A stretch of 64,000 bases of DNA from Bacillota bacterium (GCA_023621995.1 JAMOAB010000124.1:1-64000); one strand, 5' to 3'. Positions 46,939 through 56,422 are shown, counted from the stretch's first letter. Notes: generated by a model not told the origin, from the letters alone. Made by a program: numbers and translations.

Positions 46939-48111
46939 TTGAACAAGGCAATTCTTCCGTTTGTCATATATCTAGGGTATTTCGTAATAGGAATTGTATC
47001 TTTTATAATCTCTCCTACCCTTCCCTTAATAATCAAAGACTTTGGAATCTCCACAGCTATTGCAGGTTCAATATTTACTGCAGCTTCTCTAGGGGGTTTT
47101 ATAGGCGCTCTAGGAGGAGGAGTACTATCTGATTTATTTGGAAGGAAATTCTTAGTCATACTAGGCTGTCTTTTTCAAATTATAGGTTTTGGATTGATTG
47201 CTTTGAGTAGAAGTTGGGCTTTAATTTTAATACTATTTTTTTTGACAAGCCTTGGGAGGGGATTCCTGAGTATTTCTTTTAATACTATAATATCAGATAT
47301 AAATCCAGATAGAAGAGGAGCCGCCCTCAATACACTTCATGGGATATATGGTATAGGAAACCTATTAGGGCCCATGCTTGCAGGAGTTGTCCTATCACTT
47401 AACTATGATTGGAGAGTAATATACTATGGAGCGGCGGCTATTTGGTTGGTATTTCTGGTCATAAATATGCCTATTAAATATCCTTCTGTCTCTATGGCGG
47501 AGGACGGTATAAAAGATAAGAGATCTAAGAGACCGTTCTCAGAGCTTGTGAGTACAAATTCAATTTTACCCATGCTATTTATGGTGAGCTTTATATATAA
47601 CGGTGTTGCCACAGGATTGATTGGCTGGATAAACACATACCTAGATGGAATGGATTTCCATGTGCTTTTGGGGGCAGGTATGGTATCGGTATTTTATCTA
47701 GGCCTTACCCTGGGAAGATTCATATGTAGATCTCTATCAGAGCAAATGGGCTATTCTAAGACAATACTACTTTGTGCATTAGGAAGTTTAGCATTTTATC
47801 CCTTCGCCATATATAATACAAAATCTATATTCATAACGATAGGTATATTCTTAAGTGGACTTTTTCTGTCGGGGCTTCACCCTACAGCTCTTGCATATGC
47901 TAATTCACAATTTCCAGTCATGTCAGGTACTGTAACTAGTTTATTATCAATAGCCATGTCCCTTGGTTCAATGAGTTTGCCATGGTTGATTGGGCTTGTG
48001 GCTGACATAAAAAATTTTAAAGTAGGTTTTAGTATTGGATACGTATCTATAGCGATTCTAGTAGTGATATCTATACTACTTATCAGACATGAAAAAGAAT
48101 TAAGAAGCTAG
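46939..48111 (+). CDS. Major facilitator superfamily transporter
   Basis: A 390-residue membrane protein with twelve hydrophobic helices. The MFS motif A loop GGVLSDLFGRKFLV lies between helices 2 and 3 (~62-75), and a central cytoplasmic loop of ~30 residues separates the halves. The substrate cannot be read; the overall look is of the sugar/drug-exporter branches (FucP- or FSR-like). The start is TTG at 46939, eight bases after GGAGG; a TTG at 46924 overlaps the site. Single gene with its own strong terminator. Confidence 0.9.
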   Translation: MNKAILPFVIYLGYFVIGIVSFIISPTLPLIIKDFGISTAIAGSIFTAASLGGFIGALGGGVLSDLFGRKFLVILGCLFQIIGFGLIALSRSWALILILFFLTSLGRGFLSISFNTIISDINPDRRGAALNTLHGIYGIGNLLGPMLAGVVLSLNYDWRVIYYGAAAIWLVFLVINMPIKYPSVSMAEDGIKDKRSKRPFSELVSTNSILPMLFMVSFIYNGVATGLIGWINTYLDGMDFHVLLGAGMVSVFYLGLTLGRFICRSLSEQMGYSKTILLCALGSLAFYPFAIYNTKSIFITIGIFLSGLFLSGLHPTALAYANSQFPVMSGTVTSLLSIAMSLGSMSLPWLIGLVADIKNFKVGFSIGYVSIAILVVISILLIRHEKELRS

Positions 48112-48124
48112 GGTGTAAGGTGAG

Positions 48125-48170
48125 AAAAGTGATATCAAATTTGCAAGCAAATTTGATATCACTTTTTATT
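48125..48170 (+). terminator. Intrinsic terminator of the MFS gene
   Basis: A 19-bp perfect stem (48125-48143 with 48148-48166; core GTGATATCAAATTTG) has a 4-nt loop, A-run before and T-run after. It lies between converging genes and may also work leftward. Confidence 0.9.
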
Positions 48171-48225
48171 TTAGCCTATACAGAATATCTTAGTCCTGAT
48201 GTATCTAGTAACTAGAATTTATATT

Positions 48226-50085
48226 CTATATTATTCTTAATTCACATGGTTCAAGGGTATATGTGGATTGTTTTTCGTTCCTTTCAATAGTCACCTCTAT
48301 ATTGGAATCATAGTCGGTATTAAGTAGATATATTTTACCTCCCTCATATACTGCGAAACGCAATTTATCACTGCCATATACTTTTATATCACAACTTCGG
48401 TGACTTGCTGTTATCAATTCCCGTACAATAGCCCTGTATAAAGGATAGACTGCACCATGTCCTGGGTAATCAAGGCTGGTCAATAGTACGGCTACTCCAT
48501 CACCCAGCTTATTTTCAACGAGAGCAATGGGCAAACTACTGATCTCACTGGTTTTAAAGAAGCTATCGTCAAATACTGCACCTATACTGCCGCCGCAGAG
48601 TTCGACTTTTGCATAGCTAGCATAACCTGATGAGTATATTGGATCACACACATAATCATCTGTACCAGGATACATAACCTCAGGTATGAGACTATTCTTC
48701 ACAAACTTAACTCCCATATTAGTGCGAATACCTTCAGCGTCTATATTACAACCAAAAAGTCGCTCAAACCTACCCCTATAAAGCAATTGGACTTCTCCAT
48801 CCCGCTCAGGGTTAGTATTTAAGTGTGCTGCTGACATAAATAATCTGCCACCATTTTCAACATATTTTTCAAGTCGTTTGTAAATTTCATCTGTAATAGT
48901 ATTCCATCCTGTGAATATGAGATAATCGTAATTTTCCATTACGTCTAAGCTAGCTTCAACAGGGATAATGTCATATTGTCCATATGCAGGAAGGGAGCTT
49001 AAATCATTATTACCATAGTTTGCAACATCACTCCAACTACGCTTTGAACCTAGCTCATCTAATATCCTCCAAGTATATTCGGGATCTGAGTGTCCCCATT
49101 GTTCACCTTCAAACTGACTCCAAATGGAGCTTCCGCCCCATCCGCCCCAACCGTCAAGATTTCCTTGTACAAAAGCCACCTTCACTTTTGGACCGCCACG
49201 GGGACGGACATCAGAATTTATAAGCTCTGTAAAATCTCGCATTACATTACGATATTGTCTGCAGTATTCATGATCGGTGTCAAACTCATAACCATATGAC
49301 ATAATCTTTTCGTCACCACTTTCGAGGCAGAAGACATTAGAGCCTGCAAGGTAGGCGTATTTATATGCAAGACCTAACCTCTTTTGTTTGAGTATATCAT
49401 CATGACGTAGACCACCATACCATTCATGGGCAATATAGGTACCCCAAATCTTTGAATTAAAGGCCCTTGCCGTACCTCTAATGGAAGAGACGAGTATTTC
49501 CGGATTACCGCACATGAGTTCAAGCATGGGAATGGATACACCTGCTTCTATATTATATTTGTTTAGAGCAGTAGCCTCTACTGAAACTACATCATCAATT
49601 CCCATACTTTTATCAACCTCAACATATTTTGCAACCTGATCTATATAGTTATCCTTTGCCACTTGCATATTAGCTACATCTTGTTTAGGCATAGGATCGT
49701 GAGGTGGAACAAAATAACCAGGCATTTTGCAAGCAAAGCTACTTCCTACTTCACCAATCATATCACCTATGAAGTATTCACCAGCTATACGCTTGATATT
49801 TGCCACAATTTCCGAATCAAGTTGACTAACTCTATCCTCAGGTGCTTTTTGCATGGTATAGAGAAATACAAAATATATTTTGTTGTCGGCTAAAAATTTA
49901 GCCCATTCATAAAAATAATGAGCTGGAACTAGCTCATGTCCTGTACGTATTGTGACAAAGTTCATACCTTCATCAATGCACCGTTCTTGTATCTCGCCAA
50001 TTATGGCATCTGGTTGAAAGGAGTGTTCACCAATATGTACTCCAGATATTACAAAATCCTTTGCTTGGTTTATATCCTTATTCAT
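48226..50085 (-). CDS. Orphan glycoside-hydrolase-like protein (TIM barrel + GATase-like domain)
   Basis: A 619-residue cytoplasmic protein (no signal peptide) of a family I cannot name. The N-terminal ~330 residues look like a (beta/alpha)8 glycosidase barrel with acidic residues at strand ends (VVSVEATAL ~165, AHEWYGG ~218, FCLESGDE ~255). Residues ~380-540 resemble the class-I-GATase-like trimerisation domain of GH42 beta-galactosidases (YDYLIFTGWNTITDEIYKRLEKYVENGGRLFMSAAHL, shown in parts). A small beta domain ends the protein. GGAGG precedes ATG. No sugar operon surrounds it, so the substrate is unknown. Confidence 0.75.
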   Translation of the reverse strand: MNKDINQAKDFVISGVHIGEHSFQPDAIIGEIQERCIDEGMNFVTIRTGHELVPAHYFYEWAKFLADNKIYFVFLYTMQKAPEDRVSQLDSEIVANIKRIAGEYFIGDMIGEVGSSFACKMPGYFVPPHDPMPKQDVANMQVAKDNYIDQVAKYVEVDKSMGIDDVVSVEATALNKYNIEAGVSIPMLELMCGNPEILVSSIRGTARAFNSKIWGTYIAHEWYGGLRHDDILKQKRLGLAYKYAYLAGSNVFCLESGDEKIMSYGYEFDTDHEYCRQYRNVMRDFTELINSDVRPRGGPKVKVAFVQGNLDGWGGWGGSSIWSQFEGEQWGHSDPEYTWRILDELGSKRSWSDVANYGNNDLSSLPAYGQYDIIPVEASLDVMENYDYLIFTGWNTITDEIYKRLEKYVENGGRLFMSAAHLNTNPERDGEVQLLYRGRFERLFGCNIDAEGIRTNMGVKFVKNSLIPEVMYPGTDDYVCDPIYSSGYASYAKVELCGGSIGAVFDDSFFKTSEISSLPIALVENKLGDGVAVLLTSLDYPGHGAVYPLYRAIVRELITASHRSCDIKVYGSDKLRFAVYEGGKIYLLNTDYDSNIEVTIERNEKQSTYTLEPCELRII

Positions 50086-50175
50086 TATTGTCCTCCTTAA
50101 TAGTTTGATAGTATGCTCCCTAAGTTCATTATACTAAATATATTTAGATTTTTCTATAATATGGAGTTTTCTATT

Positions 50176-50943
50176 TTATATTGCGTTAGAGAATCTATTC
50201 AAAAATGCCTTTGTGCGTTCGTTTTCCGGGTTATTTATCACTTGCTCCGGCGCCCCCTCCTCTACAATAAGCCCATCATTCATAAAAATTATATGGTCAG
50301 CCACATCTCTAGCAAAGCCCATCTCATGGGTTACAATGACCATTGTCATATTCTCTGCTGCTAGATCCTTTATGACTTTTAATATCTCACCTGTAAGCTC
50401 TGGATCTAGGGCTGAGGTCGGCTCATCAAAGAACAATATCCTTGGATTTAGTGCTAGTGCTCTTGCAATAGAGACTCTCTGTTGCTGCCCACCAGATAGC
50501 TGATAGGGATATGCGTCTTCCTTGTGGGAAAGGCCCATTTTAGCAAGTAACTCTCTTCCAATTTCAATAGCTTCATCCTTAGATTTTTTTTGCACAGTAA
50601 TAGGTGGGTCTATTATATTTTTTATTACAGAGTAGTGGGGAAATAGGTTAAAATTTTGAAATACTAAACCAAAATAGCTCTGTATTCTCTTTAAATCTTT
50701 ACCCGGAGCATAGACGGCCCTTCCACTTTCATCGGTTGTAACTGCCTTTTCTCCAAGATATATTAGCTCACCAGAGTCCATTGTCTCAAGCATAGTTGCA
50801 CATCGAAGTAGCGTGGACTTACCAGAACCAGATGGACCGATAATTCCTACAACCTGTCCTTCTTCCACATCAAGGGAAATATCTTTGATCACCTCAAGGT
50901 CACCAAAGCTTTTTTTCAAATTTTTAATTTCCAACAATTTCAT
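50176..50943 (-). CDS. glnQ: Polar amino acid ABC transporter, ATP-binding protein
   Basis: A 255-residue ABC ATPase of the GlnQ/HisP type: Walker A IGPSGSGKSTLLRC (~36-49), Q-loop in LVFQNFNLFPHYSV, signature LSGGQQQRVSIARAL (~150), Walker B ILFFDEPTSALDPE, and switch His in IVTHEMGFARDVADH. It has a slightly long insert before the Q-loop (GKDLKRIQSYFG). Twelve bases after the permease gene; the three genes form one importer for a polar amino acid. The gene symbol reflects family rather than proven substrate. Confidence 0.92.
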   Translation of the reverse strand: MKLLEIKNLKKSFGDLEVIKDISLDVEEGQVVGIIGPSGSGKSTLLRCATMLETMDSGELIYLGEKAVTTDESGRAVYAPGKDLKRIQSYFGLVFQNFNLFPHYSVIKNIIDPPITVQKKSKDEAIEIGRELLAKMGLSHKEDAYPYQLSGGQQQRVSIARALALNPRILFFDEPTSALDPELTGEILKVIKDLAAENMTMVIVTHEMGFARDVADHIIFMNDGLIVEEGAPEQVINNPENERTKAFLNRFSNAI

Positions 50944-50955
50944 ATTGATGACCTC

Positions 50956-51606
50956 CTATTTATAATAAGCTAGTTTACTCTCTATCCATTCCATGGCAAA
51001 CGCCACAATAAAGTTAAACACATAATAAAATATTCCTGCTACTAGAAAAGGCATTAAAGAACTTTGGGCAGCGGAAATGGCCCTAGCAGCTGTAAACATC
51101 TCTGCAACAGATATGGTGAAAGCCAGAGATGTGTCCTTTATGAGAGTGATCACCTCATTTGTTATAGCTGGAAGGATTCGCTTTATGACTTGTGGCAAAA
51201 TAATTTTCATAAAGGTTTGGGTCTCAGTATAACCGAGCACCTTTGCAGCCTCATATTGGCCAACTTCAATAGACTCTATTCCACCTCTGTATATCTCTGC
51301 AAAATATGCTGCGTAGTTAAGTACAAAAGCAATTATAACGGCAAAAAAGCGATATCCCTTTGGCAGCGGTATTTCGAATAAGTAGTAAGGGCCATAATAC
51401 ACCACCATAAGCTGTAGCATCAAAGGTGTTCCTCGCATAATAGATATATATATCCTCGTTATGTTTCTTATAATTTTATTATCCGACATTCGGGCAAAGG
51501 CCACAATCAGACCCAATGGAAGAGAAAAGAGCAATGTAAGTATAAATATTTCAAAAGATACTAACATGCCCTTAGCCAAGTTAAGTACTAATACTGATAA
51601 ATCCAC
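50956..51606 (-). CDS. Polar amino acid ABC transporter, permease
   Basis: A 216-residue HisM/GlnP-type permease with about five membrane helices. The EAA loop YEAAKVLGYTETQTFMKIILPQ (in part, ~138-155) contacts the ATPase. MRGTPLMLQLMVVYYG near 58 is characteristic. A TTG/ATG-type start with GGAG upstream is read from the minus strand. A hairpin separates it from the upstream binding-protein gene, which commonly keeps the permease level lower. Confidence 0.93.
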   Translation of the reverse strand: MDLSVLVLNLAKGMLVSFEIFILTLLFSLPLGLIVAFARMSDNKIIRNITRIYISIMRGTPLMLQLMVVYYGPYYLFEIPLPKGYRFFAVIIAFVLNYAAYFAEIYRGGIESIEVGQYEAAKVLGYTETQTFMKIILPQVIKRILPAITNEVITLIKDTSLAFTISVAEMFTAARAISAAQSSLMPFLVAGIFYYVFNFIVAFAMEWIESKLAYYK

Positions 51607-51639
51607 GACAGATACTCCTTTTCCTATTAATATGTGAGA

Positions 51640-51668
51640 AAGGGCTATCTCATTTAATGACAGCCCTT
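51640..51668 (-). terminator. Attenuating hairpin between binding protein and permease
   Basis: On the minus strand AAGGGCT pairs with AGCCCTT around a 15-nt loop, with only TTCTC after it. It looks like a partial terminator or a 3'-stabilising hairpin that favours the binding-protein mRNA. Confidence 0.6.
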
Positions 51669-51692
51669 ATTTATATGCTAATGTATGTTGGT

Positions 51693-52493
51693 CTATTTAC
51701 CTATGGTTGTGACATCTTTACCAAACCACTTTTCGGAGGTCTTAGTTAGAAAACCGTCTTTCGCCATGTCTTCTAGTGTCTCCTGTACTATATCCCTTAG
51801 AGTTTCATTACCTAGAAGAAAACCTACACCGTAGTCTTCTACAGCTAGTATCTCGTCTAGTATGGTGAATATCCCTTTTCTTTGCTCTATCTGATAAATT
51901 GCCACTACATCGTCCATGGCCACAGCATCTACTGCACCTGCTTCTAAATCCATTAAAGCACTATTGTAATTGGCAGCTGTCAAATATTCACCGAAGGTAT
52001 CTACTAGTTCTGGTCTATCGTTTAGTGCCTTTTCTGCACTAGAATCTGTCTGCACCACTACTGTCTTACCTTCTAAATCTTCTAGAGTCTTTATATCTGA
52101 TCCAGCTTTAACTACAAACACTTGATTATTCTTCATATAAGGCTTTGTCCAAGTATATTTGTCCTCACGGCCATTCATTGTAAAACCATTCCATATACAG
52201 TCTATATTTTTAGAAGATAGCTCTGCATCTTTAGAATCCCATGCTATGGGCTGTAGTACAAGCTCTAGATCTAGGCGTCTTGCCACCTCGGCTGCAAGTT
52301 CAAGATCAAATCCTGTGTGTTCCCCATTATCATCGACAAAACCCATAGGTGGAAAGTCTTGGTCAAACCCTACTGTGAATTTACCTGGTTCTACTGTAAT
52401 TGCATCCTTAGCCTTTGATCCGCCTTTGGAACAGCCTACTGTTGTAAGTACTAATATAATTGTCATAAAAAGTGCTATTAATTTTTTGTTCAT
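51693..52493 (-). CDS. Amino acid ABC transporter substrate-binding lipoprotein
   Basis: A 266-residue SBP_bac_3 protein. The N-terminal signal peptide (~3-20) ends in a slightly degenerate lipobox TTVGC, so Cys ~21 is probably lipidated. The start of the mature domain, KFTVGFDQDFPPMGFVDDNGEHTGFDLELA (in part), is typical of polar amino acid binders. The ATG giving MNKKLIALFMTIIL follows GGAGGAT; a more upstream ATG would add 16 residues and spoil the signal peptide. Substrate not determined. Confidence 0.92.
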   Translation of the reverse strand: MNKKLIALFMTIILVLTTVGCSKGGSKAKDAITVEPGKFTVGFDQDFPPMGFVDDNGEHTGFDLELAAEVARRLDLELVLQPIAWDSKDAELSSKNIDCIWNGFTMNGREDKYTWTKPYMKNNQVFVVKAGSDIKTLEDLEGKTVVVQTDSSAEKALNDRPELVDTFGEYLTAANYNSALMDLEAGAVDAVAMDDVVAIYQIEQRKGIFTILDEILAVEDYGVGFLLGNETLRDIVQETLEDMAKDGFLTKTSEKWFGKDVTTIGK

Positions 52494-52877
52494 AATTCTA
52501 TCCTCCGTTTTAAATAGTATAAATGTAATAATTTTTAACATTGATATATTACCACATCACTGCACTAAAGTAAAGGGGTAAAGTTTTACTATATACTAGG
52601 AATCGGATAGAGTTCTTCTGCCGTATTGAAAAAAGAGGAGATTTGGATTTTGTAGAGAAGCACCTAAAGAAGTATTAATAAGTGTAATATTATATTTAAT
52701 ACTATTTATTGAGAAACTACTCAATTCTTAGCGAAGCATGAAAGAAGGTCTAAGGCTAGAGTGAATTATCCCATAAGTATAGACTTTGAATAGAGGAAAA
52801 GGACCAGCACTGTAGAATATAGATTATATAGAAAGTATCTACTTTCAGAAATAGAGTAGTCTTAAGGGAGGATTATT
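52494..52877. other. Gene-free divergent region with possible coding remnants
   Basis: This 384-bp gap lies between the leftward transporter and the rightward peptidase. A stop-bounded plus-strand frame at 52574-52678 reads like protein (ending IEKRGDLDFVEKHLKKY) but has no start codon. A second short frame just downstream reads AKHERRSKARVNYPISIDFE before a stop near 52792. They could be decayed remains of a gene, or chance. Ribosome binding site GGGAGG precedes the peptidase gene. No clear promoter or repeat was otherwise found. Confidence 0.3.
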
Positions 52878-53660
52878 ATGAAGTTTATTATAGCGGTAGA
52901 TCTAGAGGGAATAGCCTGTGTAGTGGGCCAACCCAATAAGACATTGGGTCAAACGTCGAATTACGATTTTGCCCGTAGGCAAGCGACTAAGGAGGCCAAT
53001 GCTGCAGCAAAGGCTCTGTTTGACTCTGGTGCAACTCAAGTAATAGTGTGGGATAATCATGGAGGTAGTTTAAATTTAATATATGAAGAGCTAGACAAGC
53101 GCTGTGATATTTTACTTGGTGTAGGAATTCCCCATAGGTGGACTAGTATGGATGATAGCTTCGATGGAGTACTGCTAATTGGTTATCATCCCATGGATAA
53201 TACAGTAGATGGAGTATTGGCCCACACTTTTAGTTCTACTAGCTATCAGTGGATAAAGATAAACGATAGGCAGGTGGGGGAGATAGCAATTGATGCCGCA
53301 ATGGCAGGTGAAAAGGGAGTGCCTGTAATACTCGTCTCAAGTGATGATAAAGGCGTGGCAGAAGCTAGAGACTTTATGCCATGGGTAGAGACTGTTGAGA
53401 CTAAAAAGGGTCTTGGATGGAATGCAGCCCTTAGTAAACATCCAGCTAGAGTATTAGATGAGATATATGCGGCTACTAAAAGGGCAGTGGAGCGACTAGA
53501 TGAGATGAAGCCATTTATCTTTGACACTCCTTTTAAAATGCAGATAAGGTTTAAGCGATTAGAAGGCGCCCAAACAATATCTAGAAGTCAAAGTGGCTGG
53601 AAACGATTAGATGGATACACGGTGGAGAAGACCTTTAAGCGTATTAGTGAATACTTTTAA
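52878..53660 (+). CDS. dppA: M55 family D-aminopeptidase (DppA-like)
   Basis: A zinc-dependent D-aminopeptidase family member of 260 residues. The DppA metal ligands are kept: Asp8 and Glu10 (AVDLEG), His61 (WDNHGG), His104 (GYHPM) and Glu135 (GEIAID). The proposed nucleophile His116 (LAHTFSS) is also kept. In Bacillus DppA helps use D-amino-acid peptides released from wall material. GGGAGG precedes ATG. It is divergent from an amino-acid ABC importer, a plausible but unproven functional link. B. subtilis DppA is encoded with a dipeptide transporter, which is absent here. Confidence 0.9.
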   Translation: MKFIIAVDLEGIACVVGQPNKTLGQTSNYDFARRQATKEANAAAKALFDSGATQVIVWDNHGGSLNLIYEELDKRCDILLGVGIPHRWTSMDDSFDGVLLIGYHPMDNTVDGVLAHTFSSTSYQWIKINDRQVGEIAIDAAMAGEKGVPVILVSSDDKGVAEARDFMPWVETVETKKGLGWNAALSKHPARVLDEIYAATKRAVERLDEMKPFIFDTPFKMQIRFKRLEGAQTISRSQSGWKRLDGYTVEKTFKRISEYF

Positions 53661-53688
53661 AATTTTTTATTATGTGAGGAGACATGAT

Positions 53689-54117
53689 ATGGATATTAAG
53701 GAGATAATGAATATATTACCACACAGATACCCATTTTTATTAGTAGATAGAATTATTGAGCTAGAGCCAGGCAAAAGTGCAGTTGGGATTAAGAATGTAA
53801 GCATAGACGAGCCCTTCTTTCAAGGTCATTTTCCCGACTATCCGGTTATGCCTGGGGTACTCATAGTAGAGGCCCTTGCCCAACTAGGGGCGGTGGCAGT
53901 TCTCAGTTGTGATGAATACAAGGATAAGCTTCCCGTATTTGCAGGAGTAGACAAGTTCAGATTTAGAAGGCAGGTAATTCCAGGTGATCAGCTATACCTT
54001 GAAACTAATATAACAAGGCTTAGAGGCACTATAGGAAAGGGCAGTGCTAAGGCCACAGTAGATGGAGAGACTGCAGCAGAGGGAGAAGTATTGTTTGCAC
54101 TTATTGATATAGAGTGA
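53689..54117 (+). CDS. fabZ: 3-hydroxyacyl-[acyl-carrier-protein] dehydratase
   Basis: A fatty-acid synthesis dehydratase of 142 residues. The hot-dog fold carries the catalytic His47 in [11 protein letters not shown] and Glu61 in [12 protein letters not shown], spaced as in the family; [13 protein letters not shown] starts the protein. ATG at 53689 follows GAGGAGA; an ORF start at 53611 lies inside dppA and would add 26 unrelated residues. In B. subtilis fabZ (ywpB) lies just beyond flhO-flhP. Here accessory genes separate them. Confidence 0.96.
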   Translation: MDIKEIMNILPHRYPFLLVDRIIELEPGKSAVGIKNVSIDEPFFQGHFPDYPVMPGVLIVEALAQLGAVAVLSCDEYKDKLPVFAGVDKFRFRRQVIPGDQLYLETNITRLRGTIGKGSAKATVDGETAAEGEVLFALIDIE

Positions 54118-54127
54118 ATTTAAGTCT

Positions 54128-54838
54128 TTAGTCCCACAATTTATATTGATCTGTATTGGAAAGGGCACTTAATACTTGCTCTCGTGCGTTTGGAACTATA
54201 TCAACTATATAGTCCATGAGCTCCTTCATCTCTTGGCGTTTAGTTCTACCATCGGCAGGGCAAGGGTTTTTGAGTATGGGAAGTGCCTCCCTCTTTGAAG
54301 CTGCCCTTATTTCAGATTCAGGAGCATATATAAGCGGCCTTATGAGGGTTATATCCTTTCTATCTAGATATGTGACAGGGGTAAAGGTGTTTATACGCCC
54401 TTCGTAGAACAGACTAAGTAGAAACGTCTCTATTACATCTTCTCTGTGATGACCTAGGGCCACTTTTTTGCACCCTATTTCAAGGGCAGCATTATGGAGG
54501 GCACCTCTACGCATACGTGCACATAGGGAGCAGGGGTTTTTCTCTTGCCGCTCTTCGAAAACTACCTTGCCTATTTGGGTGTGTTTTATTACAAGGGGAA
54601 CTCCAATTTGAGAGCAAAACTTTTCTATATCTTTTGTACATACATCTCCAAACCCAAGAGTGAGCATTATTCCATAGATTTCATATTCTACGGGAGCAAA
54701 GTGTCTATATAGGGTAAGTGCCTTTAAAAGGGTGAGACTATCTTTGCCACCTGAAATACCTACGGCTATCCTATCTCCATCTTGTATCATGTCAAAATCT
54801 TCTATCGCCTGCCTCAGGCAACCAAGAATCCTCTTCAT
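54128..54838 (-). CDS. TtcA-family tRNA sulfurtransferase / ATP pyrophosphatase
   Basis: A 236-residue PP-loop enzyme with GISGGKDSLTLLKAL (~29-43) and cysteines in CSLCARMRRG (~102-111), a pattern for Fe-S-dependent tRNA thiolation. Family members include TtcA (2-thiocytidine 32) and related enzymes acting on other positions. A third cysteine in KNPCPADGR (~193) completes the TtcA-like set. The exact tRNA target is not determinable. ATG follows AAGGAG. It converges on fabZ with a 10-base gap. Confidence 0.88.
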   Translation of the reverse strand: MKRILGCLRQAIEDFDMIQDGDRIAVGISGGKDSLTLLKALTLYRHFAPVEYEIYGIMLTLGFGDVCTKDIEKFCSQIGVPLVIKHTQIGKVVFEERQEKNPCSLCARMRRGALHNAALEIGCKKVALGHHREDVIETFLLSLFYEGRINTFTPVTYLDRKDITLIRPLIYAPESEIRAASKREALPILKNPCPADGRTKRQEMKELMDYIVDIVPNAREQVLSALSNTDQYKLWD

Positions 54839-55161
54839 ATAAATTCTCCTTTAAAATTAAACTTTTTACATATCTACTTTTTTCACATATCTACTTGAAG
54901 ATTATATACTAACTTTATATATATCTACAACCGTTATATTGGAAATTTTGCATTTCATTATACATCGAAGAGTATACATAATAGAATAAATATACCATAT
55001 TTCTCTATATCATTATTTTTTATAAGAAGCCCCGAATGTACGACTTTGATACCTGTATGTTTTTCTAAGATTTTAAAAAAACATTCAGATTTTTATTAAT
55101 TTATGCTGGGAATTGTGATATAATAAACCGGATAAATATTATCCTTTAGAGGAGTAATAAT
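54839..55161. promoter_or_regulatory. Divergent region with purR promoter (323 bp, no gene)
   Basis: AT-rich DNA without ORF. For purR, TGATATAAT gives an extended -10 (TATAAT 55119-55124). The palindrome GGATAAATATTATCC (55130-55144) lies between it and the ribosome binding site (GAGGAG). A CCGAATGT near 55032 resembles half of a PurBox, but no divergent partner was found. No promoter for the leftward gene stood out. Confidence 0.45.
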
Positions 55162-55983
55162 ATGGGAAAGATAAAAAGAAATGAGCGGATTGGAGTCATG
55201 ATAAGGATACTTACAGATAGACCCAATCATATATTTAATCTAAATGAATTTAGTGAGCTTTTTTCTGTCTCTAAACCTACAATAAGTGAAGATATTGTAA
55301 TCATAAAAGATTTGATGGCGGAGTTTTCTCTCGGTCAAATTGAGACAGTGACAGGTGCAGCGGGAGGAGTTAAATTTATTCCAAAGCCTAATTTGGCAGA
55401 AGTTATCCCTTTTATAGAAGAGATATGCAATATATTATCAGAACCGGGAAGAATATTACCGGGTGGTTTTGTTTATATGAGTGACATCCTATATATGCCC
55501 AATATGGTGAAGAAACTTGGTGAGATATTGGCATGGCACTTTATAGACACCCGGCCTGATTTTGTCATAACAGTAGAGACAAAGGGTATCCCAGTAGCAA
55601 TGGCGACAGCCGAAGCACTAAATTGTCCCATGGTCATAGCTAGACGGGATAGCAAGGCGACTGAAGGACCAGTAGTCACCATAAATTATGTATCTGCCTC
55701 ATCAAAGCGTATACAGACAATGTCCCTTGCAAGAAGAGCAGTAAAAGAAGGACAGCGTGGGCTTATAGTTGATGACTTTATGAAAGGTGGCGGGACTGCA
55801 AAGGGACTTTGTGGACTTTTAAGGGAATTTAATATAGACGTTGCAGGAATTGGTGTTGTAGTATCTACCCATGTTCCGTCTAAGAAGATGGTAGATGATT
55901 ATAAATCTATAATAATATTGAAAGAAGTAGATGAGGAGACAGGAGAGGTCATAATGGAGCCAGCCAGTTGGCTCTATGCATGA
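55162..55983 (+). CDS. purR: Purine operon repressor PurR
   Basis: A Firmicute regulator binding PurBoxes; PRPP relieves repression. The 273-residue protein has an N-terminal winged helix (RNERIGVMIRILTDRPNHIFNLNEFSELFSVSKPTISEDI in parts, ~5-45) and a type I phosphoribosyltransferase-like domain with the PRPP loop GLIVDDFMKGGGTAKGL (~190-206). It is homologous to the B. subtilis protein, not to LacI-type E. coli PurR. It is followed by spoVG-glmU-prs as in Bacillus, with yabJ missing. Confidence 0.96.
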   Translation: MGKIKRNERIGVMIRILTDRPNHIFNLNEFSELFSVSKPTISEDIVIIKDLMAEFSLGQIETVTGAAGGVKFIPKPNLAEVIPFIEEICNILSEPGRILPGGFVYMSDILYMPNMVKKLGEILAWHFIDTRPDFVITVETKGIPVAMATAEALNCPMVIARRDSKATEGPVVTINYVSASSKRIQTMSLARRAVKEGQRGLIVDDFMKGGGTAKGLCGLLREFNIDVAGIGVVVSTHVPSKKMVDDYKSIIILKEVDEETGEVIMEPASWLYA

Positions 55984-56110
55984 TAATCTATCTATTTTTA
56001 TCAAATTGAATATTAAAACGAAATAATCTTAAGTAGGTAAGGAGGACTATAGATAATTTTGGCGAATTAGTATATGTCATAATGTTTTTAACTGGAAGGT
56101 GGTGAGCTAG

Positions 56111-56371
56111 ATGGATATAACCGACATCCGAATTAGAAAGATCAATAGTGAAGGAAAGATGAGGGCTGTTGCTTCTGTTACCTTTGACGATGCATTTGTT
56201 GTCCATGATATAAAGGTGATTGAAGGGCAAAATGGGATGTTTATTGCCATGCCTAGTAGGAAAACTCCCAGTGGAGAATATAGGGATATAGCCCATCCCA
56301 TAAATTCAGAAACTCGCAATAAAATCCAAACATTGATTTTGGAAGAATACAATGGTATGGATGAAGAATAG
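56111..56371 (+). CDS. spoVG: Septation/regulatory protein SpoVG
   Basis: An 86-residue nucleic-acid-binding regulator: [39 protein letters not shown] is near-identical to the family (given in parts), ending [20 protein letters not shown]. The protein influences asymmetric septation in Bacillus and virulence genes elsewhere. GGAAGGTGGTGAG precedes ATG. Between purR and glmU, as in B. subtilis; a terminator follows. Confidence 0.97.
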   Translation: MDITDIRIRKINSEGKMRAVASVTFDDAFVVHDIKVIEGQNGMFIAMPSRKTPSGEYRDIAHPINSETRNKIQTLILEEYNGMDEE

Positions 56372-56412
56372 GCTTTAAGGGAGAGTTATCTCTCCTTTAA
56401 AGCTTATTTTTT
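56372..56412 (+). terminator. Intrinsic terminator of spoVG
   Basis: A 14-bp stem (56372-56385 with 56390-56403, one G-U pair; core GGGAGAG/CTCTCC) has loop TTAT, then TTATTTTTT. It starts right after the stop codon. Confidence 0.92.
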
Positions 56413-56422
56413 GGTAGATCAT

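Noticed and set aside
55030-55045. PurBox pair controlling purR
   Set aside because: Only one CCGAATGT-like half-site was seen and no divergent second half at the usual spacing.
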